Part shown: piece after piece, positions 42,792 to 50,990 of the stretch
Layout: the number at the start of each line of letters is the position of its first letter
Numbering within the stretch: the stretch's first letter is position 1
Origin: Halobaculum litoreum
GTDB taxonomy: Archaea > Halobacteriota > Halobacteria > Halobacteriales > Haloferacaceae
Direction of reading: 5' to 3'
DNA: 64,000 nt
Assembly (NCBI RefSeq): GCF_030127125.1
Contig: NZ_CP126156.1
Location: 1,922,001 to 1,986,000 of the forward strand
Notes under the pieces: model-generated
Told to the model about the DNA's origin: nothing
Database searches by the model: none
What the model saw: only the letters and a program-made list of their open reading frames with translations
Program-made: the position numbers and the translations under genes

Positions 42792-44189
42792 CTACTCTCC
42801 CGTTCGGAGCCGATCGATGACCGCACACACGTTTTCGGCCGCTCCCGGCTCGAAATAGTACTCCCGGTCGAACGGTTCGGTTTCCTCACCCAGCGAGGAC
42901 ACCAGTTCGTCGGCGGAGGAGACCATCCGAGCGGCGCCGTTCTGTGCGAGCGGCGCCAGCGCCTCGGACCCAGGACGGTCGTAGATATAGGTCTCGAGAT
43001 CGAACGCCAGTCCCTCGAACACAGCCGTCGATCCGACCCCGACCTGGGCGGCCGACTCGGCGAACAACGAGTATAGTTGCGGCTCGGAGCTGTCGATCAC
43101 CTCCAGATCGGCGTCGGCCAACCATGGGTACTCTTCGGTCCACCGCTCGTACTCTCCCGGGTGGAGTTTGTACACGACGTCGTAGCCCATGTCGGGATGG
43201 GACGCGACCTCGACCGCGAGCCTGGAGAGGTCTTCGCCGATCGTCCCCTGTGAGATGAATAGGATCTGGTTCGTCGACGCACCCGTCTCGTACTCCCGTA
43301 TTGCCTCCTCCAGATACGGATAGCCGACCGATATCACGTGGTCGTCCGGGATCGGGTACTCGATCCCCTGACTCCAGTAGTCGCCGAACGTGAGAACGTA
43401 GTCTGGGAAGACGCGTTTCGTTCGGGAACCCCTGTACGAGTACCCGAAGTGATGGTCGAAGATGAGACCGTGTTGGAGTTCAGCCACCGGGATCGACTCT
43501 CGCTGGCACGCCTCGATGAACGTGTCTCGGAAGTAGCTAACCACGACGACAACCAGTTCAGGTTCGATCCGTCGGAGCAATCTGCGGTAGAGCCCGAGTG
43601 TCGTTCGACGTGTGTGTAGCGCTTCGTTCGCCATCGAAACCAGATCGACAGTCGCGCCGAACTGGTCATGAAGGTCGCTCCCGGCTGCCTCGAGTTTCGC
43701 TCGTTCGGCTGCCTCGATCCTCGGTTCACGGACACCGAGTGATCGTTGAAGCGCCCCCCCGAACTCGATCAGATCGAGGTATTTGAGACCCGATGTGGGT
43801 GTTGGCCCGAAGTGGGTGAGGAGATGTGGTCGTTCCAAGTGGATGTACTCGTGGTCACAGGCTCGGTGTATCGGATCGCAGTAGATGTCCCACCACAGCC
43901 CATCCGCTCGCTTCTTTCGTCGCTGATGGCCCAAGTACAGCACGTCGGCCTCGTCGCTAAGAAACGGATTCCTCCGGAAGACGTTTTTCACCAGGAGTTC
44001 TCCGACACGGAGATAGTTCCGGGGAGTCCTCTCGATGCCGGTGTGCGCCTGGCCCGACCCGTGCTCCTGCTCGATCTTTCGAAACACGTTGAATCGAAGG
44101 CGCTCCCAGATGGGGACATCGTCAATGACGATATCGAAGAGATCGTGTTGTAGTTCGAACGATTCGAACTCCGATGCCAGCGAACTCAT
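42792..44189 (-). CDS. Putative glycosyltransferase of the capsule/polysialyltransferase-like type
   Basis: A 465-residue protein I cannot place firmly. The second half resembles GT-B transferases that use CMP-sugars or build capsule: AELQHGLIFDHHFGYSYRG, YVLTFGDYWSQ, ILFISQGTIGEDLSRLAVEVA, VVYKLHPGEYERW and VGVGSTAVFEGLAFDLETYIYD. These are the HP-type and S/T-x-E signatures of KpsS, polysialyl- and CDP-glycerol transferases. The N-terminal 120 residues are rich in charged and aromatic residues (WERLRFNVFRKIEQEHG). No membrane segment or signal is seen. GC is visibly lower than nearby. Beside a CMP-nonulosonate pathway, it is the best candidate to transfer that sugar. Confidence 0.6.
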   Translation of the reverse strand: MSSLASEFESFELQHDLFDIVIDDVPIWERLRFNVFRKIEQEHGSGQAHTGIERTPRNYLRVGELLVKNVFRRNPFLSDEADVLYLGHQRRKKRADGLWWDIYCDPIHRACDHEYIHLERPHLLTHFGPTPTSGLKYLDLIEFGGALQRSLGVREPRIEAAERAKLEAAGSDLHDQFGATVDLVSMANEALHTRRTTLGLYRRLLRRIEPELVVVVVSYFRDTFIEACQRESIPVAELQHGLIFDHHFGYSYRGSRTKRVFPDYVLTFGDYWSQGIEYPIPDDHVISVGYPYLEEAIREYETGASTNQILFISQGTIGEDLSRLAVEVASHPDMGYDVVYKLHPGEYERWTEEYPWLADADLEVIDSSEPQLYSLFAESAAQVGVGSTAVFEGLAFDLETYIYDRPGSEALAPLAQNGAARMVSSADELVSSLGEETEPFDREYYFEPGAAENVCAVIDRLRTGE

Positions 44190-44220
44190 TCTCTATCGGC
44201 AGGGAGAGTCACGCCCAGTC

Positions 44221-44229
44221 ACATATACC
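44221..44229 (-). promoter_or_regulatory. TATA element of the glycosyltransferase-like gene
   Basis: Minus-strand GGTATATGT lies 32-40 bases before the ATG at 44189. Confidence 0.4.
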
Positions 44230-44320
44230 CCTTGCACACGGGTTCGGCGTACTCCGACCCGTGTGTGAATCACGAGACGGGCGGGAACCGCGCAGAACTG
44301 ACCCGTGTACGGTTCGGGCC

Positions 44321-44458
44321 TTACAACGAGTAGTGCACGATCGACCGCCCGCACATCGGGCACCCGTGCACGCGCGCGGTGACAGTCAACCCGCAGTGGC
44401 GACACTCGTAGTGGTCGATCCCTTCCCCCCCAGATGAGACGGTCGTATTCATCCCCAT
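44321..44458 (-). CDS. Small zinc-ribbon protein
   Basis: A 45-residue protein (43 if the second ATG at 44452 is used) with two Cys pairs, YECRHCGLTVTARVHGCPMCGR, spaced for one zinc ribbon. A TATA-like GTTATGTGG at 44478-44486 (minus) lies 20-28 bases before the ATG. Tiny stand-alone zinc-finger proteins are frequent in haloarchaea; their partners are mostly unknown. It ends 132 bases before the glycosyltransferase-like gene. Confidence 0.75.
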   Translation of the reverse strand: MGMNTTVSSGGEGIDHYECRHCGLTVTARVHGCPMCGRSIVHYSL

Positions 44459-44609
44459 CGAGGACACAGAATACGTTCCACATAACTCCCGCCGACGGTT
44501 GCGAACCGTTCCAGCCGCCGCCAGCGAACCCGCAACGGACGAAACGGTCACCGACGCGACGACTCCGAAGTTGCGGACCGTTCCTGTCCGGCCAGCCGAA
44601 CGACCGACG

Positions 44610-45362
44610 CTATCGCTCGATCAGTTCGATCTCGTGGCCGTCCTGGTCCTTCGTGAACGCGTAGTTGTGGTCGCACGACTCGGGGTCGCGGTAGTCCTCG
44701 GACTCGCGGGTCATGACGTCGTCCCACGCGTCGTCGAGGTCGTCCACGCGCACGCAGAGGTGGCCCCACGCGTCGCCCATGTCGTAGGTGCGGCCGTCGT
44801 AGTTGTACGTGAGTTCGACCGCCATCTCCTCGTCGGCGGCACCCTCGGGCTTCATGAAGTAGTTCGCGAAGGAGTCGGCCTCCCAGCGACCGGTGTGCTC
44901 GTACTCGAACGTGCGCGTCCAGTAGCCGAGCGCCTCGGTGGCGTCCTCGACGCGGATCATCGTGTGGTCGATTGACCAGCGCGCGCCGTGGTCGCGCTCG
45001 ACGATCTCGATCTCGTGGCCGTCGGGGTCCTTGACGAACGCGTAGCCGGGGTTCTCCTCGGGCGGGCGGTAGTCCTCGACGCCCTCGTCCATCAGCTCCG
45101 CGTACGCCGCCTCGACGTCCTCGACGCGGACGGCGATGTGCCCCCACGCGTCGCCCATGTCGTAGCTGTGGTCGCCGTGGTTGTACGTGAGTTCGAGGAT
45201 GGCGCCGTCCTCGTGCATGTCCTCCGGGCCGAGGAAGTAGTTCGTGAAGTCGCCGCCGTCCATCTCGCCTTTCACCTCGTAGTCGAGGTGCGTCGTGTAC
45301 CAGTCGAGCGCCGCCTCGTCGTCTTCCACCCGCATCATCACGTGGTCGAGCGTGTACGCCAT
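44610..45362 (-). CDS. VOC superfamily (glyoxalase-like) protein, duplicated domain
   Basis: A 250-residue protein made of two VOC modules of about 120 residues. Each has a start like LDHVMMRVEDDEAALDWYT or IDHTMIRVEDATEALGYWT, a middle ELTYNHGDHSYDMGDAWGHIAVRVEDV or ELTYNYDGRTYDMGDAWGHLCVRVDDL, and an end DPDGHEIEIVER or DQDGHEIELIER. The His and Glu positions fit metal ligands of glyoxalase I, so lactoylglutathione-type or dioxygenase chemistry is possible, but the substrate is unknown. ATG 45362 gives MAYTLDHV. Confidence 0.9.
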   Translation of the reverse strand: MAYTLDHVMMRVEDDEAALDWYTTHLDYEVKGEMDGGDFTNYFLGPEDMHEDGAILELTYNHGDHSYDMGDAWGHIAVRVEDVEAAYAELMDEGVEDYRPPEENPGYAFVKDPDGHEIEIVERDHGARWSIDHTMIRVEDATEALGYWTRTFEYEHTGRWEADSFANYFMKPEGAADEEMAVELTYNYDGRTYDMGDAWGHLCVRVDDLDDAWDDVMTRESEDYRDPESCDHNYAFTKDQDGHEIELIER

Positions 45363-45472
45363 ACGTGTGACAACTCCCGCGGCGTCGAAAAGCGTACCGA
45401 ACGGGGAGCCGGCCCGCGGCGACGACGCCTCCTGCACAGGGTTTTCCTCGCGGCCCGTCGTACCGCCGGCGT

Positions 45473-46731
45473 ATGCGTCCCCGCAGCAGACGCTCCGTGC
45501 TGGCGGCGGCCGGCGCGACCCTCCTGGGCGGCTGTCTCGGCGGCGGCACCGCGACCGAGAGCGAGACGACCGCCACGGCCGGGCCGACCAGCCCGACGAC
45601 CGACAGCGAGGCGACCGCGGAGCCGTTCGACGGCCCGCCGCCGCTGGGTCGCGACGCCGTCCCCGAGGGGCGGCGTCGCCGCCGGCGTTCGCCGACGAGC
45701 GCACCTTCGACGACCCGCGCTCGAACGCGACCGGCGTCGCGCCCCGCGGCGACGGCGCCTCCGTGTTGCTCACGGGCCGGTGGGGCGGAGACACGACGAC
45801 CGCCACGCTCGTCGACGTGACCGCCGGCGGGCGGCCCGTCGAGCGCGTCGTCGTCGAGGACCTGCCCACCGGCGAGATCCTGTTCCACCGGCATCTCGGC
45901 GACACCACGGTTGTCGGGGGGTACCGGCGCGACGAGGGCACGTTCCGCACGTGGCTCCGCGGGATCGAAGCCGGGGCGCGCGTCTTCGAGACGGACCTCG
46001 GCGAGCACACGGTCGTCTCCGACGTCGCTGTCGTCGACGACACGCTCGTGGCGGCCGGGGTGGCGCAGGCCTCGGACGACTCCGACGGGGACCGCGCGGC
46101 CGTCCTCCTGTGGGTCGAGGCCGACGGTACCGTCGCCCGTCGGGTCGCGTTCGACACGCCGGACGCCGACGAGCGGTTCTGGGCCGTCACACCCACCGCG
46201 GACGGCTACCTCGCGGGCGGGTCCCGGAACGACGACGTGTGGGTCGTCGCCGTCGACCCCGAGGGTGAGCGGCGGTGGGAGCGGCGGGTCCGCCGCGGCA
46301 CCGAGTCGTACATCGTCGAGGGACTCGCCGTCGGCGACACCGGAACGTACGCCGCCGCGAGGACCGAACAGTACGCGACCGGCGACAACCACGTCCTGCT
46401 GTTGTCGCTCGACCCGGGGCGCGAGGGCGCCGTCGAGTGGACGCGCGTGTTCGACCCGAACGCCGACGGGCGGAAGCCGGGCGACCTGTTCCCCGCCGCC
46501 GTCGTCGACGACGGCGGCGCGCGGCTGGCCGGCCACACCCGCGAGCGCGTCTGGCTGGGCGCGACCGACCCCGACGGCGCCGTCCGGTGGGCGGGCTACC
46601 ACCGATTCCGTGCGGACGAGCGCCTGCAGGCGCTCGCCAGCGTCGTCGACGGGCGGCTCGTCTGTCACGGCCGAACCGGGTCCGACGACTCGGACACCTC
46701 GGCACCGACGTCGTGGGTCGGCTGGCGGTGA
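45473..46731 (+). pseudogene. Tat-exported lipoprotein with beta-propeller-like repeats, one frameshift
   Basis: About 419 residues when joined. Start RPRSRRSVLAAAGATLLGGC combines a twin-arginine signal (SRRSVLAA) with a lipobox, as common in haloarchaeal lipoproteins. A Thr-rich linker follows. Near 45669 in a GGGG run the frame breaks; one base earlier it reads PPAFADERTFDDPRSNATGVAP and stays open to 46731. The body has repeated strand patterns (AVDPEGERRWERRVRRG; LSLDPGREGAVEWTRVFDP; GATDPDGAVRWAGYHRF) like PQQ or WD-type propeller blades. Function unknown. Probably intact with one missing G. Confidence 0.78.
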
Positions 46732-46752
46732 CCGGGCGGGGAGCCGCCGCGT

Positions 46753-47844
46753 TCAGAACCGCTTCTTGCGCTTCTCGGGGACGTAGCTCGGGTCGACGCG
46801 GTCCATGACGTCGGCCGCCGAGTCGTGCGCGAAGGCGGGCTCCTCGTTCAACAGGAAGGTGTCCGCGCGCGTGCCCGTCTCCCAGCGGAGCGCCGCCCCG
46901 GAGACGCCGCCGGAGAACGGGGCCAGCGACGCGCCGTACTCCGCACACAGCGCCTCGAGGAACTCGCCGCGGGTGGCCGCACGCTCGTCGGCGTACTGCG
47001 GCTCCGACTTGTTGCGTGCGACCGCCGCGAACCGGCGGTCCGTCTCGCCGTGGCGCACGTGCCACAGGTGGCTCGCGTAGCGCCACCGGAGCCGCGCGGT
47101 GTCGCGCAGCGCGAGCGTCAGCGCCTCGTCGACCGACCGGGCCGACTCCTCGCCGGGCGCGAAGTCGAGGAACACGAGGTCACGGTGGATCCGTTTGAGC
47201 GCGCCCGTGTCGAGCAGGTCGACACAGAGGACGCCGTCGCCGTCGCGGACGCGCATCGTCGGGTGGTCGCCGTCGGTGTCGACGACGCCCGTCCGGGGGC
47301 CCGCCGCGAGGCGGTACGCCGCGCGGAGCGCGAACAGGTGGAACCACTCGACGCGGCCGCCCGTCGCCGCCTCCCCGGACAGCGGCGCGGCGAACGCGTC
47401 CCCGTCGAGGACGCGGGTGGGCGTCGCGTCCGGCGCGGGCGCGAGCGTCGGCTCCTCGCCCGCGAGGTCACAGTCGGCGCCGCGGTACTCGCGGGTGCGA
47501 ACCGCGTCCGCCAACACGGGGACGAGGTCGACCGCCATCGGCACGGCGAGGAACGACTCCACCGACTTGTGGGCGACGACGAACACTTCGGCCGTCGAGA
47601 ACGGCACCAGCTTCTCCCCCAGTTCGGCGAGGCGGCACTTCAGCACGGGGCCGTCGGCGGTGTCGAACCAGTGCGGCGGCGTCACGGGGCCGTCGAAGTG
47701 GGTCCGCCGGACGTACTCGTCCAGCCGGTCGACGAACCGGTCGGGCGAGTCGACCCCCACACGGTACACCTTGTACCACCGCTCCCCGGTGCCGCGGCGG
47801 GTCTGTTGGAAACACACGAGCGCGTCCGAGTCCATCGATCCCAT
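46753..47844 (-). CDS. Hypothetical protein (conserved haloarchaeal type)
   Basis: A 363-residue soluble protein with no signal or membrane helix. It starts MDSDALVCFQQTRRGTGERWYKVYRVGVDSPDRFVDRLDEYVRRTHFDGP and has a C-terminal part DLVFLDFAPGEESARSVDEALTLALRDTARLRWRYASHLWHVRHGETDRRFAAVARNKS. The end is basic (VPEKRKKRF). I do not recognise a family or motif. It converges on the lipoprotein gene with a gap of 21 bases. Confidence 0.65.
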   Translation of the reverse strand: MGSMDSDALVCFQQTRRGTGERWYKVYRVGVDSPDRFVDRLDEYVRRTHFDGPVTPPHWFDTADGPVLKCRLAELGEKLVPFSTAEVFVVAHKSVESFLAVPMAVDLVPVLADAVRTREYRGADCDLAGEEPTLAPAPDATPTRVLDGDAFAAPLSGEAATGGRVEWFHLFALRAAYRLAAGPRTGVVDTDGDHPTMRVRDGDGVLCVDLLDTGALKRIHRDLVFLDFAPGEESARSVDEALTLALRDTARLRWRYASHLWHVRHGETDRRFAAVARNKSEPQYADERAATRGEFLEALCAEYGASLAPFSGGVSGAALRWETGTRADTFLLNEEPAFAHDSAADVMDRVDPSYVPEKRKKRF

Positions 47845-47947
47845 CGAGCCGGCCGCCCGGGCATAACGCTTCGGCGCTGAATGTCACGCGTGATTCTCGG
47901 CCGGCGCGGCCGTGGGGTTTTGACCCCGGCCTCCGTGGTCGGCTCCC

Positions 47948-48439
47948 GTGTACTCCCGACACCACGCCGCCGTCTCGGCGGTCGTCGCCGCCGGCCTCGT
48001 GTGGGCGCTCCCGCTGGGCGACCGCCTCGCCGTCGCGGCGGGCTGGTGGGCCGTGCTCACCGCCGCCGGCGTGTTGATCGACCTCGACCACTTCGTGATG
48101 GCGCGGGTCGTCCGCGGCGACTGGGCGAACGCCCGGCGCGCGCTGGCGAACCCCCGCGCGGCCGTCCTCGACCAGTCCGAGCTGTTCGACCCCGGCGACC
48201 TGTGGCCGCTCCAGCGGCTCCTCAGCCACGTCGTCCTCGTGCCCGTCGCCGTGCTCGCGGCGTGGGGAGCCGGCGGCCTCGCGGGGGCGGGCGTCACCCC
48301 GGCAGCGGCCGCGGTCGCGATGGCGGTCGTCCTCTACGTTCACCTTCTCACGGACCTGATCTGGGACGTGTGGCGCCAGGAGGGGTACCACGAGCAGGTC
48401 CGGCGCCTCGGCGCCCCGGACGGCACGCGACGGCCGTGA
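47948..48439 (+). CDS. Membrane-bound metal-dependent hydrolase-like protein (YdjM type)
   Basis: A 163-residue membrane protein with GTG start. Four helices: AAVSAVVAAGLVWALPLG, AGWWAVLTAAGVLIDLDHFVMARVV, LLSHVVLVPVAVLAAWG and AAVAMAVVLYVHLLTDLIWDVW. The LIDLDHF, LLSH and HLLTDLIWD motifs put His and Asp residues at membrane surfaces, as in the YdjM/DUF457-like group. The substrate is unknown. It opens 103 bases after the divergent unknown gene. Confidence 0.7.
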   Translation: MYSRHHAAVSAVVAAGLVWALPLGDRLAVAAGWWAVLTAAGVLIDLDHFVMARVVRGDWANARRALANPRAAVLDQSELFDPGDLWPLQRLLSHVVLVPVAVLAAWGAGGLAGAGVTPAAAAVAMAVVLYVHLLTDLIWDVWRQEGYHEQVRRLGAPDGTRRP

Positions 48440-48499
48440 CTCCCACGAAGCACGTCGCTCGTCCCCGGAGGCCGGCGCAGTGGGGTCGTCCCGGGGCGG

Positions 48500-48949
48500 T
48501 CACGCGCGGGTCCAGTCGCGATACCGCCACGCGGCGACCGCCCACAGCGCGAGCGTCCCGACCGGGTAGCCCGTGCGCAGCGGCTGGATGCCGAAGCGGA
48601 GCGCGACGGACGCGTTCACCGCCCCCGCGAGCACGAGCAGGCCGGCGGTCACGCGCGGGTCCTCGCGGCCGACGAACGCGAGGGCGGCCGAGGCGACCGC
48701 GAGGAGCCAACAGCCGGTCGCGATCACCCACGGGACGACCAGCGGCGACCCGGACAGCGAGAGGTACTCGACGAGCGTCCGCGCGTACACCACCGGCGCG
48801 AACGAGAGGCCGCCCCACGCGAACCGCAGGAACGGGACGCTGCTGTCGGTGAACGTCTGGACCGACCACGGGACGACGCCGCACAGCAGGACCGCGAGGA
48901 GGAGGCGCCGCGGCGTCGGCCGCGGCAGCCGGTCGAGAGGGGACGCCAC
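48500..48949 (-). CDS. Hypothetical membrane protein
   Basis: A 149-residue protein with four hydrophobic segments (LLLAVLLCGVVPWSVQTF; VVPWVIATGCWLLAVASAALAFV; VTAGLLVLAGAVNASVALRF; YPVGTLALWAVAAW). Family not recognised with certainty. It lies 6 bases downstream of the Drg-type GTPase gene on the same strand and is probably co-transcribed with it. Confidence 0.7.
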   Translation of the reverse strand: MASPLDRLPRPTPRRLLLAVLLCGVVPWSVQTFTDSSVPFLRFAWGGLSFAPVVYARTLVEYLSLSGSPLVVPWVIATGCWLLAVASAALAFVGREDPRVTAGLLVLAGAVNASVALRFGIQPLRTGYPVGTLALWAVAAWRYRDWTRA

Positions 48950-48955
48950 GCTACC

Positions 48956-50065
48956 TCACTTGCGGGCGACGATGCGGAGCACGTCCTCGTCGGCGAGTTC
49001 GTGGCCCTTGCCGACCTGCTGTTCGTCGTGTTTCGCGGAGGGGCCCGACACGCGCGCGAACTTGAACCGCTCGTCGAAACTCCCGCCGAGTTTCGCGCAG
49101 GCGTCGCCGACGGTGTCGCCCTCGCGGAGCACGAGCGGCTCCTCGTAGTCGACGCCGCGGCCGGGCTTGTCCATGTAGATGCGGATGAGCCCGAGCGCGT
49201 CGAACACGCGCTCTTTGAGCCCGTCGAGTCCCTTCTCCTCGACCGCCGAGATGAAGATCGCCTCCTCGGGGTCGATGTCGTGCGAGCGGAGGTCGTCGTA
49301 CACCGTGGGGAGGTAGTCCTCGTCGATGAGGTCGGCCTTGTTGACGGCGACGATAGAGGGGAGGTACTCGCGGTTGTCCATCACGCCGTCGATGAGCTCG
49401 TCGATCGTGAGGTCGTGCGGGATCGTCACGTCGGCGTTGACGAAGCCGTGGGTCCGGAGCACGTCCTCGACCGTGCTCTCGTCGAGCGACACGGTGTCGC
49501 GCATCGTCACCTGGATGCCGTCCTTGTGCGTCTTGCGGACGGAGATGTTCGGCGGCTCGGTGTCGAGGCGCACCTTGTTCTCGTACAGTTCGTGGCGGAG
49601 TCGCTCGTACTGGTCGATCTCGAACACCGAGAGGACGAACACCACGAGGTCGGCGGTGCGGACGACCGACAGCACCTCCTTCCCCCCGCCGCGGCCGCCC
49701 GCGGCGCCCTCGATGAGGCCGGGCACGTCGAGGATCTGGATGTTCGCGCCGCGGTACTTCAGCATCCCCGGGTTGACGTTCAGCGTGGTGAACTCGTACT
49801 CGCCGGTCTCGCTCTCGGCGTTGGTGAGGGCGTTGATCAGCGTGGACTTGCCGACCGAGGGGAAGCCGACGAGCGCGACCGTCGCGTCGCCGGTCTTCTC
49901 GACGGCGTACCCCTGTCCGCCGCCGGAGGAGGACTGGTTCTCCAGTTTCTCCTTCTTCTCCGCGAGCTTCGCCTTCAGCCGACCGATGTGCGCCTCGGTC
50001 GACTTGTTGTACGGCGTCTCGGCGATCTCCTCGCGGAGGTCCTCGATCTCTTCCTCCAGTCCCAT
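48956..50065 (-). CDS. Drg-type (Obg superfamily) GTPase
   Basis: A 369-residue developmentally regulated GTPase, thought to act on ribosomes. ATG 50065 gives the Drg start MGLEEEIEDLREEIAETPYNKSTEAHIGRLKAKLAEKKEKLE, a coiled coil. G1 is VGFPSVGKSTLINALTN, G3 DVPGLIEGAAGGRGGGKEVLS, G4 NKADL, and a C-terminal TGS domain from about residue 290 (IRIYMDKPGRGVDYEEPLVLREGDTVGDACAKLG...DVLRIVARK). The longer open frame upstream is not used. Confidence 0.95.
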   Translation of the reverse strand: MGLEEEIEDLREEIAETPYNKSTEAHIGRLKAKLAEKKEKLENQSSSGGGQGYAVEKTGDATVALVGFPSVGKSTLINALTNAESETGEYEFTTLNVNPGMLKYRGANIQILDVPGLIEGAAGGRGGGKEVLSVVRTADLVVFVLSVFEIDQYERLRHELYENKVRLDTEPPNISVRKTHKDGIQVTMRDTVSLDESTVEDVLRTHGFVNADVTIPHDLTIDELIDGVMDNREYLPSIVAVNKADLIDEDYLPTVYDDLRSHDIDPEEAIFISAVEEKGLDGLKERVFDALGLIRIYMDKPGRGVDYEEPLVLREGDTVGDACAKLGGSFDERFKFARVSGPSAKHDEQQVGKGHELADEDVLRIVARK

Positions 50066-50196
50066 CGCTAGACGGTGGACCGTCCGCGCGCCTAAACGCT
50101 TCCCTTCGGCCGACGGCGTCACCCCGGCGCGGCGATCCGACGTGCGTCCGGCGACCCGGCGCGAAACCGGTCGGATCGGCGCCGTCCGCCCGTGTA

Positions 50197-50219
50197 CGTA
50201 CTTCGGTACGACTATATCC
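50197..50219 (+). promoter_or_regulatory. Inverted repeat and TATA before small conserved protein gene
   Basis: CGTAC-ttcg-GTACG (50197-50210) is a perfect 5-base inverted repeat, directly followed by the TATA-like CTATATCC at 50212-50219, 31-38 bases before the ATG at 50250. The dyad sits where a regulator or BRE contact would be. Confidence 0.4.
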
Positions 50220-50249
50220 CGGTAGCTAGGATACCGATCCAAGGACGGC

Positions 50250-50450
50250 ATGCCGGATCCCTCCCGCCTCCGCGACAGCACGCAGATCGTCCTCCCCTGC
50301 GGGGAACTGGAGGACGTCCAACCCCCCGTCGAGTCCGAGTTCACCGTCTCCGTGTTCGCCAAGGACGGGCACTGCCGCATCATCGGCAGTCCCGTCGAGA
50401 TCAAGGCCGTCTCCGAGTACCTCGCCCGCCACGGCATCAGCCTTCCCTGA
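50250..50450 (+). CDS. Small conserved haloarchaeal protein (resembles the VNG_1110C family)
   Basis: 66 residues: SRLRDSTQIVLPCGELED, then FTVSVFAKDGHCRIIGSPVEIKAVSEYLARHGI. The segment RDSTQIVLP and the CRIIGSPVEIK core resemble a short haloarchaeal protein family I recall as VNG_1110C-like; no function is known. No membrane helix. Stand-alone with its own TATA. Confidence 0.7.
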   Translation: MPDPSRLRDSTQIVLPCGELEDVQPPVESEFTVSVFAKDGHCRIIGSPVEIKAVSEYLARHGISLP

Positions 50451-50477
50451 CGGAGCCGTTCGGCCCCGCCGGAACCG

Positions 50478-50504
50478 ACCGACCGGACCGACCGGACCGA
50501 CAGG
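50478..50504 (+). repeat. Three tandem copies of a 9-base repeat (ACCGACCGG)
   Basis: ACCGACCGG occurs three times head to tail (the last copy ACCGACAGG), ending 29 bases before the ATG of the next gene, in its promoter region. The spacing would put repeats on nearly the same face of DNA. Confidence 0.6.
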
Positions 50505-50533
50505 CTTTGAACCGCCAAGCCCGTTGGGCGGGT

Positions 50534-50911
50534 ATGGACGAGAACCCGGGACTGAGCGAGGAGTACCGGCGCGCCAGCCCGTGGCCGCTGTTCGTCGCGC
50601 TGGGGCTCCCCATCGCGGAGCTGGGCATCCTGTTCGGGCTGGTGCCGCTGGCGGTCGGCGGACTGCTCCTGTTCTTCGGCTCCATCGCCGGCATCCTCCG
50701 GGAGAACAGCTACGTCTCCTCGACGTGGCGCGGGCTGGCGGCGCTGTCGCTGGTCGTCGTCGCGCTGGGACTCGCGATCTGGTACTGGGACGGGACGACG
50801 CAGTCGGACCTGCTCGTGCGCGCGTACTCGGTCCTCGGCACGGGCGTCCTCATGCTGCTGGCCGGCGTCGGCGGCGAGCTGTTCGCCCAGGACGCCGAGC
50901 CGACGCTGTGA
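50534..50911 (+). CDS. Small membrane protein next to cytochrome oxidase genes (DUF7541-like)
   Basis: A 125-residue protein with four helices (WPLFVALGLPIAELGILFGLV; AVGGLLLFFGSIAGIL; GLAALSLVVVALGLAIWYW; AYSVLGTGVLMLLAGVGGELF) and an acidic N-terminus (MDENPGLSEEYRRASPW). Proteins of this type often accompany haloarchaeal oxidase genes, and the next two genes on this strand fit that. It may assist oxidase assembly or be a small subunit (inference). Confidence 0.72.
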   Translation: MDENPGLSEEYRRASPWPLFVALGLPIAELGILFGLVPLAVGGLLLFFGSIAGILRENSYVSSTWRGLAALSLVVVALGLAIWYWDGTTQSDLLVRAYSVLGTGVLMLLAGVGGELFAQDAEPTL

Positions 50912-50990
50912 GGGTCGTCCGCCCGGTACGCCGCCGGTGACGACCGCGGAAATGGACAAGGTATTAGGTCGCGCTGTGTAAGATCCGCCC

